From Streptococcus canis (GTDB lineage Bacteria; Bacillota; Bacilli; Lactobacillales; Streptococcaceae): a DNA stretch of 64,000 bases. Shown here piece by piece: positions 10,700-19,344 of this stretch. Position 1 is the first letter of the stretch; every line of letters starts with the position of its first letter. Position numbers and translations under genes: made by a program. The notes under the pieces were generated by a model that saw nothing but the letters and a program-made list of their open reading frames with translations, searched no databases and had not been told where the DNA came from. The stretch is from contig NZ_LR134293.1 in NCBI RefSeq assembly GCF_900636575.1, forward strand, positions 124,001 to 188,000, given 5' to 3'.

Positions 10700-10705
10700 A
10701 TTATA
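10700..10705 (-). promoter_or_regulatory. -10 box immediately before the DUF1803-like gene
   Basis: Extended -10 TGCTATAAT on the minus strand, seven bases before the ATG, after the ppaC terminator. No strong -35. Predicts a leaderless or near-leaderless transcript. Confidence 0.55.
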
Positions 10706-10717
10706 GCATAGAAGACT

Positions 10718-10753
10718 AAAAAAGGGCTTGGTCAAAAAACCAAGGCCTTTTTT
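10718..10753 (-). terminator. Terminator of ppaC
   Basis: A long stem, AAAAAAGGGCTTGGT (10718-10732) with ACCAAGGCCTTTTTT (10739-10753), one mismatch, with T-runs on both strands. It separates ppaC from the next gene on the same strand. Confidence 0.88.
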
Positions 10754-10766
10754 AAAGAGTTTTTCA

Positions 10767-11702
10767 TTAAGCTCCAAAACTTTCTGTCAATTGTGGTACC
10801 ACTTGTTTTTTACGAGAAACGGCACCCGCTAAGAAGGCATGATTATTTTCAAGGGTAAAGTTAAAGGCAGCTTCAACCTTATCCATATTTGTTCCGATGG
10901 CTAAGATTTCAGAGTTTGAGTTAACAATATCCGTAATCATCAAGACAAAGTCTGAATAACCTGCTGCAACCATGGCCTCTTTAATAGCTGCTTCAATGGC
11001 TTCTTGACGCTCCAACACTTCTGCAATGTCAACAGTATTAACTTGTGCCACACGCACAGCATTGCCGTTTAATTCAAATGTTTTGGCATCAATATCAATT
11101 AATTCTGCTTCTGATTTGCTTGCAAGGTTTGTACCCGCCTTTAGAAGAGACATGCCATATTCTTCCAAGGTCACTTCTGCTAGCTCTGCCAATTCTTCAG
11201 CGACACGATGGTCAGACACATGAGTTGTTGGAGATTTCAATAACAAGGTATCTGAAATTAAACCAGACAAGAGCATTCCAGCAATCGCTTTTGGCACGGC
11301 AATACCATTTTCTTTAAACATACGGTAAACAATAGATGAGGCTGATCCTACTGGTTCCACACGCATGTATAACGGATTTGCAGTTTCAAAATTAGCCACA
11401 CGGTGGTGATCAACCACACCATATACCTCAACCTCACGAATATCTGCAATGGATTGTTGAAACTCATTATGGTCTGTCAAAATCACTTGTTCAGCCCCTT
11501 CTGCTTTAGCAGAGCCAACCACGCGTGGTGCCTCAACACCAAAGTAATCAAGGGCAAATGCAGTTTCCTCATTAGGTGTTCCTAATGCCACCACTTCAGT
11601 ATCCAAACCAAATGCCTTTTGAGACAAATAATCAAAGGCATAAGATGATGCAATGGCATCCGTATCAGGATTTTGGTGACCAAAAACTAAAATTTTTGAC
11701 AT
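10767..11702 (-). CDS. ppaC: Manganese-dependent inorganic pyrophosphatase (family II)
   Basis: Hydrolyses pyrophosphate to phosphate, driving biosynthetic reactions; cytosolic DHH-family enzyme of 311 residues, the usual length. Metal ligands are visible in HQNPDTDA (residues 9-16), a middle Asp, and the DHH motif VDHHRV (near 97). The C-terminal DHHA2 domain ends with the substrate-binding SRKKQVVP. Start ATG at 11702 has a plausible upstream GAGG. It is monocistronic, ending in a strong terminator. Confidence 0.97.
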   Translation of the reverse strand: MSKILVFGHQNPDTDAIASSYAFDYLSQKAFGLDTEVVALGTPNEETAFALDYFGVEAPRVVGSAKAEGAEQVILTDHNEFQQSIADIREVEVYGVVDHHRVANFETANPLYMRVEPVGSASSIVYRMFKENGIAVPKAIAGMLLSGLISDTLLLKSPTTHVSDHRVAEELAELAEVTLEEYGMSLLKAGTNLASKSEAELIDIDAKTFELNGNAVRVAQVNTVDIAEVLERQEAIEAAIKEAMVAAGYSDFVLMITDIVNSNSEILAIGTNMDKVEAAFNFTLENNHAFLAGAVSRKKQVVPQLTESFGA

Positions 11703-11800
11703 AATAATTCTACCTCATTCTCTTTATTCACCTTAATTTTAGCAGAAAAAAGCTCTAAAATCAAAGGGAGAATGCCTACCTAACGAGAGCTAAGCAGATA

Positions 11801-11824
11801 AAAAAGCTGGGAAATCATCCCAAC
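11801..11824 (-). terminator. Terminator of pflA
   Basis: Stem GCTGGGA/TCCCAAC (11806-11812, 11818-11824) with a five-base loop, followed on the minus strand by six T. It starts right after the pflA stop. Confidence 0.8.
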
Positions 11825-11834
11825 TCTATCCGTT

Positions 11835-12626
11835 CTATGACTGATGAATCCGATTCATATATTCTGTATAAGATTCAGTCTGCATCAAATTTTTGGCATT
11901 TTGAACCCTTTCCTTGGTCGGTGGTTTAACCCCTTCCAACTGATAAGGAATACCTAACTCACGCCACTTGAATTCTCCCATGGTATGATAAGGTAAGACT
12001 TCAAACTTATCCACATTTTTTAAAGTTTTCACAAATTCACCGAGCCGTACCAAATGATCATCAATATCAGTCAAACCTGGAACTAAAACATGTCGAATCC
12101 AGACAGGAATCTGCTTGTCGGATAAATACCTAGCAAATTGTAAAATATTTTTGTTAGGCTGACGCGTCACAATCTTATGTTGCTCCTCATCAATTTCTTT
12201 TAAGTCCAACAAAATCAAATCAGTTACTGCTAACAGCTTATCCAAAACGTCATGGTACTCAGGGGTGGGTCTGTAAGCAAAACCACAGGTATCTAGCGTG
12301 GTGTGGATGCCTAATTTTTTGGCTTCGATGAATAAGGCGGTAATAAAGTCAATTTGAAGCATGGCCTCACCACCAGATACGGTAATACCTCCTTTTTTCC
12401 CCCAAAAATGTTTGTATTGAAGGGCTTCTTTCAAAACATCATTAACCGTTCTAAGCTTTGAATTGTTGGTCTCCATTTCCCAAGTATCCGGATTATGACA
12501 ATACTGGCAGCGCATTTTACAGCCTTGCAAAAAAATGATAAAGCGGATTCCTGGCCCATCCACAGAACCAAAGCTTTCTGTTGAATGCACCATTCCTGTT
12601 ACTTGGCCATAATCTATCTCAGTCAT
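11835..12626 (-). CDS. pflA: Pyruvate formate-lyase activating enzyme
   Basis: Radical-SAM enzyme that installs the glycyl radical on pyruvate formate-lyase, enabling mixed-acid fermentation without oxygen. The 263 residues contain the 4Fe-4S motif CKMRCQYC (near residue 35) and the SAM-binding GGE (TVSGGEAML). AAGGAG sits at the right distance before the ATG. The target enzyme gene is not adjacent. A candidate CcpA site lies between -10 and start codon. Confidence 0.96.
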   Translation of the reverse strand: MTEIDYGQVTGMVHSTESFGSVDGPGIRFIIFLQGCKMRCQYCHNPDTWEMETNNSKLRTVNDVLKEALQYKHFWGKKGGITVSGGEAMLQIDFITALFIEAKKLGIHTTLDTCGFAYRPTPEYHDVLDKLLAVTDLILLDLKEIDEEQHKIVTRQPNKNILQFARYLSDKQIPVWIRHVLVPGLTDIDDHLVRLGEFVKTLKNVDKFEVLPYHTMGEFKWRELGIPYQLEGVKPPTKERVQNAKNLMQTESYTEYMNRIHQS

Positions 12627-12644
12627 TGCATCTCCTTCATTCCT

Positions 12645-12660
12645 TGTAAACGTTTTTACA
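12645..12660 (-). promoter_or_regulatory. Candidate CcpA (cre) site at pflA
   Basis: TGTAAA and TTTACA flank CGTT. On the minus strand TAAAAACGTTTACA differs from the cre consensus TGWNANCGNTNWCA at one base. It lies a few bases downstream of the TATAAT box (12666-12671), a roadblock position. Confidence 0.45.
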
Positions 12661-12665
12661 TTTTC

Positions 12666-12671
12666 ATTATA
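12666..12671 (-). promoter_or_regulatory. -10 of the pflA promoter
   Basis: TATAAT on the minus strand, 39 bases before the pflA ATG, between the preceding terminator and the candidate cre site. Confidence 0.6.
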
Positions 12672-12682
12672 ACACTTTTCAC

Positions 12683-12709
12683 AAAAAAGACTAGGCGTGA
12701 AGCCTAGTC
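12683..12709 (-). terminator. Terminator of the CNNM/CBS gene
   Basis: Perfect stem GACTAGGC/GCCTAGTC (12689-12696, 12702-12709) with a five-base loop and six T on the minus strand. The first arm includes the stop codon of the gene it ends. Confidence 0.9.
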
Positions 12710-14038
12710 CTCCTCAATAATCTGTTCTATATTAGACAGGATTAATTTTAATTTTGTAACACGGCCGTCCTTAACCTTATCATTAATCAAGATCAAATGC
12801 TTGTCGTGGCTATCCACTTCAAAGGACTCTTTTTGTTCCTGGCTTGGAATAGTTCCAATACCAGTCAAGTAAAAACCAGCAATGGTATCCACATCATCTG
12901 ATTCCAATTCCGTATCAAAATACTCATTAAATTCATTTAGGGTCATGGTACCAACAACGATATAGGTGTTTTTCCCAATTTCATGCACAAATTGCTCCGC
13001 CTTATCGGTTTCATCATCAATTTCGCCAACAATTTCTTCCAGCAAATCTTCTAAGGTGACCAGTCCAGCCACACCACCATATTCATCTAGTAGAATAGCC
13101 ATTTGATTTTGGGTATTGCGCAGCTGACGTAAGAGGTCATCCACAAAAATAGTTTCAGGGACAAACAGCGGTTCTTGTAAAATTTTACGCATGTTAATGT
13201 TTTCAAAGCCCTGACGAAAACCTGATTCTAACAAGCGCTTGGTATGAATCAAACCAATAATCTTGTCCTTGTCCACATCATAGACAGGAATACGGGAAAA
13301 ACTTTGTTTTAAGATTTCTTGAATATTCTCAAGAGGGTCATCATTAATATCAATCATGAAGGCATCTGTTCTTGGAACCATGACTTCACGCGCCATCATT
13401 TCATCAAGTGAAAACACTCCTTGCAACATCTCGATTTCCTCAGCATCAAGGGTCGCTTCGCTGTTAGATAACATGTATTCAATTTCATCACGCGTCATTT
13501 GTTCATCCGCATCATCAAAGGTCATCGGGGTAATACGACTCAACAGGTTAGTTGACGCTGACAATAGCCATACAAAAGGGCTAACCAACCTTCCTAACCC
13601 AATGATAATGGGAGCTGAAACAATCGCCAACTTGTCTTTGAGGTTCATGGCAATCCGTTTCGGATATAATTCCCCTAAAACAATAGAGACGTAAGTCAGG
13701 AAAATCAAGGAAATGATGCTACCTGCTGTTTGTGCAGTCGCTGAGCCGCCTAACCAACCTGAGATGACTTTCCCAAGAGAAGCTGACAAACTCGCCCCTG
13801 ACAAAAGACTGATAAAGGTAATCCCAACTTGAATGGTTGATAAGAAATGATTAGGTTCTTCTAACACTCGCAACAAGCGAGCGTATTTTCTATCGCCGTC
13901 TGCCGCCTTTTGTTCTACTCGAGAACGATTAAGAGAAACTAAGGCCATTTCACTGGCTGAAAAAAAGGCATTTAACAAAGTTAAAACAAGTAACAATAAA
14001 AATTGAATCACTAAAGGCTGACTCACAGGGTCTTCCAT
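12704..14038 (-). CDS. CNNM/CBS-domain membrane protein (HlyC/CorC family)
   Basis: A 444-residue protein: an N-terminal CNNM membrane domain with about four hydrophobic segments (residues 10-180), a CBS pair (about 205-330) and a C-terminal CorC/HlyC domain (about 345-430, with AGFYLTGIG). Members of this family are magnesium or cobalt exporters or their regulators, for example MpfA of Staphylococcus; the old name hemolysin is historical. Role in Mg homeostasis here is inference. Monocistronic, with its own terminator; GGAG lies upstream of the ATG. Confidence 0.9.
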   Translation of the reverse strand: MEDPVSQPLVIQFLLLLVLTLLNAFFSASEMALVSLNRSRVEQKAADGDRKYARLLRVLEEPNHFLSTIQVGITFISLLSGASLSASLGKVISGWLGGSATAQTAGSIISLIFLTYVSIVLGELYPKRIAMNLKDKLAIVSAPIIIGLGRLVSPFVWLLSASTNLLSRITPMTFDDADEQMTRDEIEYMLSNSEATLDAEEIEMLQGVFSLDEMMAREVMVPRTDAFMIDINDDPLENIQEILKQSFSRIPVYDVDKDKIIGLIHTKRLLESGFRQGFENINMRKILQEPLFVPETIFVDDLLRQLRNTQNQMAILLDEYGGVAGLVTLEDLLEEIVGEIDDETDKAEQFVHEIGKNTYIVVGTMTLNEFNEYFDTELESDDVDTIAGFYLTGIGTIPSQEQKESFEVDSHDKHLILINDKVKDGRVTKLKLILSNIEQIIEED

Positions 14039-14169
14039 GTCAATATAACTCCTAGAAAATAATATAGTGACTTCATTATATCACATTTATGGGCAAAGCC
14101 TATGGGATTTCTTCTTTTTCCACAGAAATAATCACAGGACTTCCTACGACGCTCACAGGGGAAACGGAA

Positions 14170-14724
14170 CTAAAAAACTACCAGTTTCTCTAACATCACT
14201 AAAAAAGGTGGTGTGTTGACCTGATTAAGTGGCTGATAGAGCATGGCAGAAACCAGACGCTGGTCTAACTGCCGCACAAAATCGAGCAAGGCATCTTTTT
14301 CCCTATCGCCACCTTCATGCCCATAATAAACCATGATAGCAACCCGACCACCAACTTCCAAAAGCTTTAAGATTTTTGATAAAGCTAATAGCGTGGTATC
14401 TGGCAAGGTAATCACAGACTTATCCGCACTGGGCAAATAACCAAGGTTGAAAATAGCTGCGCGCACCGGCTCTGTCACATACTGATCAACCGCTTCATGT
14501 CCCGCTAAAATCAGCTCAGCATTGGATAAGCCTAGCTGTGCTAAGCGTTCACTTGTCTTTTTAACAGCCTGCTCCTGCACATCAAAGGCATAAACTTTTT
14601 TAGCCAATTGTGCCAAAAAGGCAGTATCATGTCCATTGCCCATCGTGGCATCCACAACCACACTAGACTTATCCACAACCTCTGCTAAAAAATCATGCGA
14701 GAGGTGAATGGGGCGTTTTATCAT
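14170..14724 (-). CDS. mnmM: tRNA 5-aminomethyl-2-thiouridine methyltransferase (YtqB/MnmM)
   Basis: Class I SAM-dependent methyltransferase of about 184 residues in the YtqB family. The SAM motif VVDATMGNGHDTAFLA is near residue 26. Bacillus subtilis YtqB was recently shown to be MnmM, making mnm5s2U at tRNA position 34; the same role is likely here. I take the ATG at 14724 (MIKRPIHLSHDFL) because GGAGA lies at the right distance; an upstream in-frame TTG is possible but has no binding site. It follows the radical-SAM gene by about 40 bases, as in many Firmicutes. Confidence 0.85.
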   Translation of the reverse strand: MIKRPIHLSHDFLAEVVDKSSVVVDATMGNGHDTAFLAQLAKKVYAFDVQEQAVKKTSERLAQLGLSNAELILAGHEAVDQYVTEPVRAAIFNLGYLPSADKSVITLPDTTLLALSKILKLLEVGGRVAIMVYYGHEGGDREKDALLDFVRQLDQRLVSAMLYQPLNQVNTPPFLVMLEKLVVF

Positions 14725-14762
14725 CACTCTTCTCCTATCCAAATCCGTCAAAATGAGACAGG

Positions 14763-15683
14763 CTAGTCAACTTTACAGCCCTGCCAACTTCCCCGGTTTT
14801 CCATTTCTTGATCAATGGCATTCAGAACTTCCCACTTATTTAGGCTCCACATGGGGCCAATCAGCATGTCCCGTGGGGCATCTCCTGTAATGCGATGAAT
14901 CACAATATGCTTAGGGATAATTTCTAATTGGTCACAAATAATCGAAACGTATTCTTCTTGACTCAACAATCGCAAGCGCCCCTCGTGGTAATCCCTTTGC
15001 ATTCGGGTATTGGTCATCAAGTGTAACAAATGAAGCTTGATTCCCTGAATAGCATTATCTGTCACGCAACGCCTAACATTTTCCAACATCATTTCATGGG
15101 TCTCACCTGGTAAACCATTAATCAAATGTGATACGATTTCAATCTTAGGGTACTTCCTTAGCCGCTTTACCGTCTCTTTGTAGAGGTCGTAGGAATGGGC
15201 TCTATTAATCAACTCAGATGTCTTCTCATAGGTCGTTTGTAAGCCCAACTCCACCGTCACGTGCATACGCTCTGCCAATTCTGCCAAATAAGCAATGGTC
15301 TCATCAGGTAAGCAATCAGGTCTGGTTCCAATATTAATCCCTACAACACCCGGTTCATTAATGGCTTGCTCGTAGCGTTCCCGAATCACTTCCACCCTAT
15401 CATGGGTATTGGTAAAATTTTGGAAGTAAACCAAGTATTGATTAACCTCTGGCCATTTGCGGTGCATAAAGTCAATCTCCTTATAAAATTGCTCTCGAAT
15501 AGGAGCATCTGGCGCTACAATCGCATCTCCAGAACCTGATACCGTACAAAAGGTGCAGCCACCACGAGCCACCGTTCCATCACGGTTGGGGCAGTCAAAT
15601 CCCGCATCAATAGGAACTTTAAAAATCTTGGCGCCAAATAAGTGGCGATAGTAGTCATTCAAGGTCTGGTATCTTTTCTTCAT
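14763..15683 (-). CDS. Radical SAM protein, YtqA/TIGR01212 family
   Basis: About 306 residues. The N-terminal block KRYQTLNDYYRHLFG and the cluster motif CPNRDGTVARGGCTFC (Cys at about 30, 40 and 43) mark the TIGR01212 branch of radical-SAM enzymes related to Elp3/HemN-like proteins. Substrate unknown; constant pairing with mnmM suggests a link to tRNA, but that is inference. The ATG at 15683 fits the family; the frame is open 14 codons upstream. A TACAAT box ends eight bases before this ATG, so a leaderless mRNA is possible. Confidence 0.85.
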   Translation of the reverse strand: MKKRYQTLNDYYRHLFGAKIFKVPIDAGFDCPNRDGTVARGGCTFCTVSGSGDAIVAPDAPIREQFYKEIDFMHRKWPEVNQYLVYFQNFTNTHDRVEVIRERYEQAINEPGVVGINIGTRPDCLPDETIAYLAELAERMHVTVELGLQTTYEKTSELINRAHSYDLYKETVKRLRKYPKIEIVSHLINGLPGETHEMMLENVRRCVTDNAIQGIKLHLLHLMTNTRMQRDYHEGRLRLLSQEEYVSIICDQLEIIPKHIVIHRITGDAPRDMLIGPMWSLNKWEVLNAIDQEMENRGSWQGCKVD

Positions 15684-15856
15684 AACTTCTATTGTAGCAT
15701 AAATTGTAACTAGCAAAGCAGCCACCTGCTAGAAAAGAGCTTAAAGAGGCAATAAAAAATAAGAATGGATTAGAGGTCAAAACTAAAAGTTTTCAAGTCC
15801 CAATCACATTCTCAATCATTTTTTAAAGGTAAAATATGGTATTTCCAAATGCCCTT

Positions 15857-16510
15857 CTAATCCTGTTTCAAAAGAAAGCGCCACTCAAAACGTTTTTGAT
15901 TATAGCATGGGTATAGGAAGTGAAGAACGCTAAACCCTAAAATGAACCCAGCTAAAACATCACTTGGGTAATGCACCCCCAAATAAATACGAGACAGACC
16001 AATCAGTAAAATAAGGGTAATAAAGATAGTATCCACAACTAATCGCAAGGATCTAGATATGATGCGTTGATGACAAATAATCAAGAGACTACCAAAAATC
16101 AACATACTGCCCATTGAATGGCCACTTGGAAAGGAAAAACCACCTGCATGGACCAAATGCTCGATACTAGGTCTTGGCCTTTGGTATAACCATTTCAAAC
16201 TTGAAATTAAGACTGCCGCTACAACCCCATTAGATAAAACCAGCAGGGCTTCAATCTTCCATTTCAGCAAAAGCAAAACAAGCACCGACAAAACAACCAA
16301 AAGAAGCTGGGCACTGACATTACCAAGTACCGTGATACCTTTAAAAAATTGCGTCCACGCTTGTGGAAGGTTGCCCCTAATAGTCGCTTGAATACTACTA
16401 TCAAGAGTAGTCAAACTCTCAGGGAAAAATTTGACCGTGTAGCCGATCATAACAAAAAGTAGTAGAGCAAATGAAGCTATCAAAAAGTGGTTCTGTTTGT
16501 TTTTCATCAT
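15857..16510 (-). CDS. PAP2-family membrane phosphatase
   Basis: A 217-residue membrane protein with about six hydrophobic segments. All three phosphatase signatures are present: K-x6-RP (KWLYQRPRP, near 115), PSGH (SFPSGHSMGS, near 130) and SRIYLGVHYPSD (near 173), with the catalytic residues facing outside. Family members dephosphorylate undecaprenyl pyrophosphate, phosphatidic acid or nucleotide-like substrates. Its start (ATGATG) lies one base after the ribU stop, without a clear Shine-Dalgarno, so it is probably translated by coupling and placed under the same FMN riboswitch. That context hints at a flavin-phosphate substrate, but this is inference. Confidence 0.87.
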   Translation of the reverse strand: MMKNKQNHFLIASFALLLFVMIGYTVKFFPESLTTLDSSIQATIRGNLPQAWTQFFKGITVLGNVSAQLLLVVLSVLVLLLLKWKIEALLVLSNGVVAAVLISSLKWLYQRPRPSIEHLVHAGGFSFPSGHSMGSMLIFGSLLIICHQRIISRSLRLVVDTIFITLILLIGLSRIYLGVHYPSDVLAGFILGFSVLHFLYPCYNQKRFEWRFLLKQD

Positions 16511-16511
16511 A

Positions 16512-17075
16512 TTAGTGTCGGTATCTTTCTAAAATGGATTTACTTGCAATATACACGAAATAGAAAGTAATTGCAAATATGAACCCCTCGACTAGGTTAA
16601 AAGGAATGACCATTGTCACCATGTATTTCGCAACGCCAATATAGGCACCAATATCAAAATTGGCAAACTTAGCATAAAGTGGTATCGCAAAAACATCATT
16701 TAAAACAACCATACCTAAAGTTGACAAGCCTGTTCCTACTAAACTAGCAAGGAGATAGTGACCAACCCCTTTTTTACGATTCCAAATCAAGGCAAAAGCT
16801 GTCACAAATAAGCCAATAGCGATGATATTCATTGGAAGGCCAATAAAATCGTTAACCCCACGATTATTCAAAAAAACTTTAAGGAGCGATCGCAAAAGTA
16901 AAATCAAATAAGCACTCTTTAAATCCATTAAAACCAAACCAAGCAAAACAGGAATAATGCTAAATTCAATCTTTAAGAATTCAGCTCCTGGGATGATAGC
17001 AAAGCTAAATAACATGAGAATAAAGGAAATGGCTGAAAGAGTGGCAACCATAACCAGTTTATGTGTTTTTGACAT
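16512..17075 (-). CDS. ribU: Riboflavin ECF transporter S component
   Basis: A 187-residue membrane protein with six predicted helices, the substrate-binding subunit that works with the shared ECF energy module (encoded elsewhere) to import riboflavin. The start at 17075 (MSKTHKLVMVATLSAISFIL) is preceded by TTGGAGG; further upstream codons fall in the riboswitch. The FMN riboswitch in its leader strongly supports the substrate. Streptococcus pyogenes lacks riboflavin synthesis, so uptake should be essential. The stop is one base before the PAP2 gene. Confidence 0.94.
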   Translation of the reverse strand: MSKTHKLVMVATLSAISFILMLFSFAIIPGAEFLKIEFSIIPVLLGLVLMDLKSAYLILLLRSLLKVFLNNRGVNDFIGLPMNIIAIGLFVTAFALIWNRKKGVGHYLLASLVGTGLSTLGMVVLNDVFAIPLYAKFANFDIGAYIGVAKYMVTMVIPFNLVEGFIFAITFYFVYIASKSILERYRH

Positions 17076-17156
17076 TAAAAAATTCCTCCAATTTTTCCAA
17101 ATTGAAAGAAGTTCCGTTGTAATTGTGTTGCCTAAAAAGCCCTCACAAAAAGCCCG

Positions 17157-17273
17157 GTCTTCTCTCATCCAGACTATACTGTCGGTTGTGGAATCACACC
17201 ACATCAGCTTTCGCTCACGGACTTCTAGTTGCCTAGTCACCGCCGGTCGGGAATCTCACCCTGCCCTGAAGAC
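17157..17273 (-). ncRNA. FMN riboswitch (RFN element)
   Basis: On the minus strand the conserved RFN blocks occur in order: GGGCAGGGTGAGATTCCCGA, CCGGCGGTGACTAG, AGTCCGTGAGC, TGATTCCACAACCGACAGTA and GTCTGGATGAGAGAAGAC. The terminal arms pair. It ends about 80 bases before ribU. FMN binding should lower ribU expression; no clear T-run terminator follows, so control may act on translation or through a weaker structure. Confidence 0.96.
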
Positions 17274-17284
17274 ACTTCTAGCAT

Positions 17285-17320
17285 AGCAAATTTAACACTA
17301 GATAGCAATAGCTTTGCCCA
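17285..17320 (-). promoter_or_regulatory. Probable ribU promoter
   Basis: On the minus strand TTGCTA, a 17-base spacer and TGC-TATGCT lie just upstream of the riboswitch. The match is moderate. Confidence 0.45.
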
Positions 17321-17367
17321 TTTTTCAAAAAAAGGGCTAGTCTGTACTGACCATCTTAGCTCTCTGA

Positions 17368-18455
17368 CTATAGATAGAGTGTTTGATAAGTTTTCCTTTG
17401 TGCTTCCAAACGGTAGGTTCCTACCGGGATAACTTCTTCACTATGGTCAAGGTAGGTGGCATAAGCTTGAACAATATAGTCCCCTGTCAAATACTTATGA
17501 TTGGCTTGGTCAATACCTACCTGTATTTCTCTGCCAATCACACGATTAGTTTGGTAAACAAAATGATTGAATTGGTCAGCCAAAGACCCAGCAGCTACCT
17601 TAACAGATTGAATAGCCTTGGCTTTTGTTCCTTGAAGAATGAGAACATCTCAACCGCCCTGACTTGGCTGATGATTTTGGACCATAACGATGGACTTTTT
17701 AGGTTTTTCAACCAATTTAACTTCAAAGACTTGCAGATAGTTCCCAAATCCTTTTGTCCCTGCGGCTAAACCATTATTCGTCCAATTCAACCAGCCCAAA
17801 TCCTCAATAGTCACACGATAATAAATGTCAAATCGCTGTTGCAAATCACCAGCCAACTGAATCTTAATGACTTCTATTGACGTGTCCGTACCAACTGTTC
17901 CACTTACTTGACCATCTGCGTCCACAGCCCCCCAGCCTTGCCCACAGACTAAGATTGACTAAAACACCTGCCTTGATAGCCCTGAAGGATTGTCCACTTG
18001 AACACTAGTGGCCTCAACTTGATTTGTATTTGTTACTGTTCCACTATCTTCCGAGCCAGCAACAAGTTCTTGCCAGCCAATATTTTGGACATGACTTCGG
18101 TAAGACAAATTTAGTGTTTCAATTTCTGCCTGACTAACTAAAGCACGTGACTGAATCGTTCTTAGGTGAGCAAGACTTTTTGGTGTTGCTCTCATATTTG
18201 GCTCAAGAAAAGTAAATTCTTCCTCAGCTTTTTGAGAAAAGGTTTTTCCGCTCCTGCCATAACTTCCTTAGGGCTACTCTCTTCTAGCCCTGCTAACAGC
18301 ACTTGAGGAGTGCTGGCAGTTGGCGGTTGCTCCAAGGATTGATTTTCCAAAAGGGTATCTGCAAATGCTACATTGCCCCTAAGTCCTAAAATAACAACGG
18401 TTTAAGCACTTACTGCCACCCAACATTTCTTAGCTTTAGACATCCGCCTTCTCAT
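17368..18455 (-). pseudogene. Decayed exported ChW-repeat protein
   Basis: An ATG at 18455 with AAGGAGAGGG upstream begins a signal-peptide-like sequence (basic MRRRMSKAKK, then a hydrophobic stretch ending in NVAFAD). The body carries at least two ChW (clostridial hydrophobic, W-rich) repeats, with YRSHVQNIGW and YRVTIEDLGWLNW followed by GLAAGTKG. Lesions: TAA at 18402-18404 within the signal peptide, a frameshift near 18240-18250, TAG at 17959-17961 and TGA at 17650-17652. Intact, it would have had about 360 residues and been secreted, with an adhesin-like or enzyme-bound role unknown. It cannot be expressed as a full protein. Confidence 0.82.
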
Positions 18456-18521
18456 TATTCCCTCTCCTTAATTAGTCCCCTGCAAATAATCTTTTCAGCC
18501 TTGTTTTCCAAATTAAATTAA

Positions 18522-18557
18522 AAGACCTAAATTGTCAAAAAATGGCAATTTGGTCTT
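18522..18557 (-). terminator. Terminator of trmL
   Basis: Arms AAGACCTAAATTG (18522-18534) and CAATTTGGTCTT (18546-18557), paired with one bulge, followed on the minus strand by TTTTAATTTAATTT. It lies about 50 bases after trmL. Confidence 0.75.
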
Positions 18558-18608
18558 AAGATTAATGATTTAAACAAGCAAGTAAACCGAGTCAAGAGCA
18601 TACTCTTC

Positions 18609-19154
18609 CTATTTTAACTTATCGTATTGATAGGTATGGCTTAATTCCAAACCCTTAAATTCTTGCTGTCTCAAAGCTTCGTAAACAATCATACAGACCG
18701 TATTTGAGACATTTAGACTTCGCACATGGTCATCATTCATAGGAATGCGTAGCGCCTTTTCAGCATGTTGACGCATAAATTCTTCTGGTAAACCAGTGTC
18801 TTCACGGCCAAATAAAAAATAATGAGCCTGATCGTCTTGATAAGTTTCCTCAGAATAAACCTTATCTGCAAACTTGCTAATCAGATGAAGTTTGCCTTGG
18901 CATTGAGAGAGAAAATCTTCCAGACTGTCATAAAACCGCACATCCAGCTTATCCCAATAGTCTAAGCCAGCCCGCTTCATTTTACGATCATCAATAGGAA
19001 AACCCATGGGCTTAATAATATGAAGAGGGGCATTTGTTGCTGCACAGGTTCTGGCAACATTCCCAGTATTTTGTGGAATCTGTGGTTGAAACAAAACGAC
19101 ATGGTTGCGACTATTGATTTCTTTATAGGTTGGGTTGATGATTTCTTTTCTCAT
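18609..19154 (-). CDS. trmL: tRNA (cytidine/uridine-34 2'-O)-methyltransferase
   Basis: SPOUT-fold methyltransferase of 181 residues modifying the wobble ribose of tRNA-Leu isoacceptors. Family motifs are present: [20 protein letters not shown] (residues 17-36), GREDTGLP and the C-terminal knot segment [18 protein letters not shown] chose the ATG at 19154 because the sequence before it overlaps a terminator-like hairpin and lacks a binding site; GTGAG is the only weak Shine-Dalgarno. It has its own strong promoter and a roughly 130-base leader, so its expression may be controlled by attenuation. Confidence 0.92.
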   Translation of the reverse strand: MRKEIINPTYKEINSRNHVVLFQPQIPQNTGNVARTCAATNAPLHIIKPMGFPIDDRKMKRAGLDYWDKLDVRFYDSLEDFLSQCQGKLHLISKFADKVYSEETYQDDQAHYFLFGREDTGLPEEFMRQHAEKALRIPMNDDHVRSLNVSNTVCMIVYEALRQQEFKGLELSHTYQYDKLK

Positions 19155-19179
19155 AACAATCTCACTTATTCTTTTCATT

Positions 19180-19236
19180 AAAAAAACCACACTGCCCGGA
19201 GTCATGCTCAGCAAACAATGTGGTTGATGGTGACTC
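19180..19236 (-). promoter_or_regulatory. Attenuator-like terminator in the trmL leader
   Basis: On the minus strand a 10-base stem (arms 19216-19225 and 19185-19194, one G-T pair) is followed by seven T and lies 26 bases before the trmL ATG. GAGTCA/TGACTC (19231-19236, 19199-19204) could form a competing stem. Nothing downstream of it looks like a promoter. Confidence 0.65.
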
Positions 19237-19288
19237 GCTAACTTAAATCATAACAGGTTTGATTTAAACCAACGAATGCTTATTTGTT

Positions 19289-19316
19289 ATTATAACACTT
19301 TAACAATTAATGTCAA
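19289..19316 (-). promoter_or_regulatory. Strong trmL promoter
   Basis: On the minus strand consensus TTGACA (19311-19316), a 16-base spacer and TGT-TATAAT (19289-19294). Transcription should start near 19282, about 100 bases before the T-run of the leader hairpin. Confidence 0.8.
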
Positions 19317-19344
19317 TCCATTTTTGCCAAAGTCCCGCCTTTTT

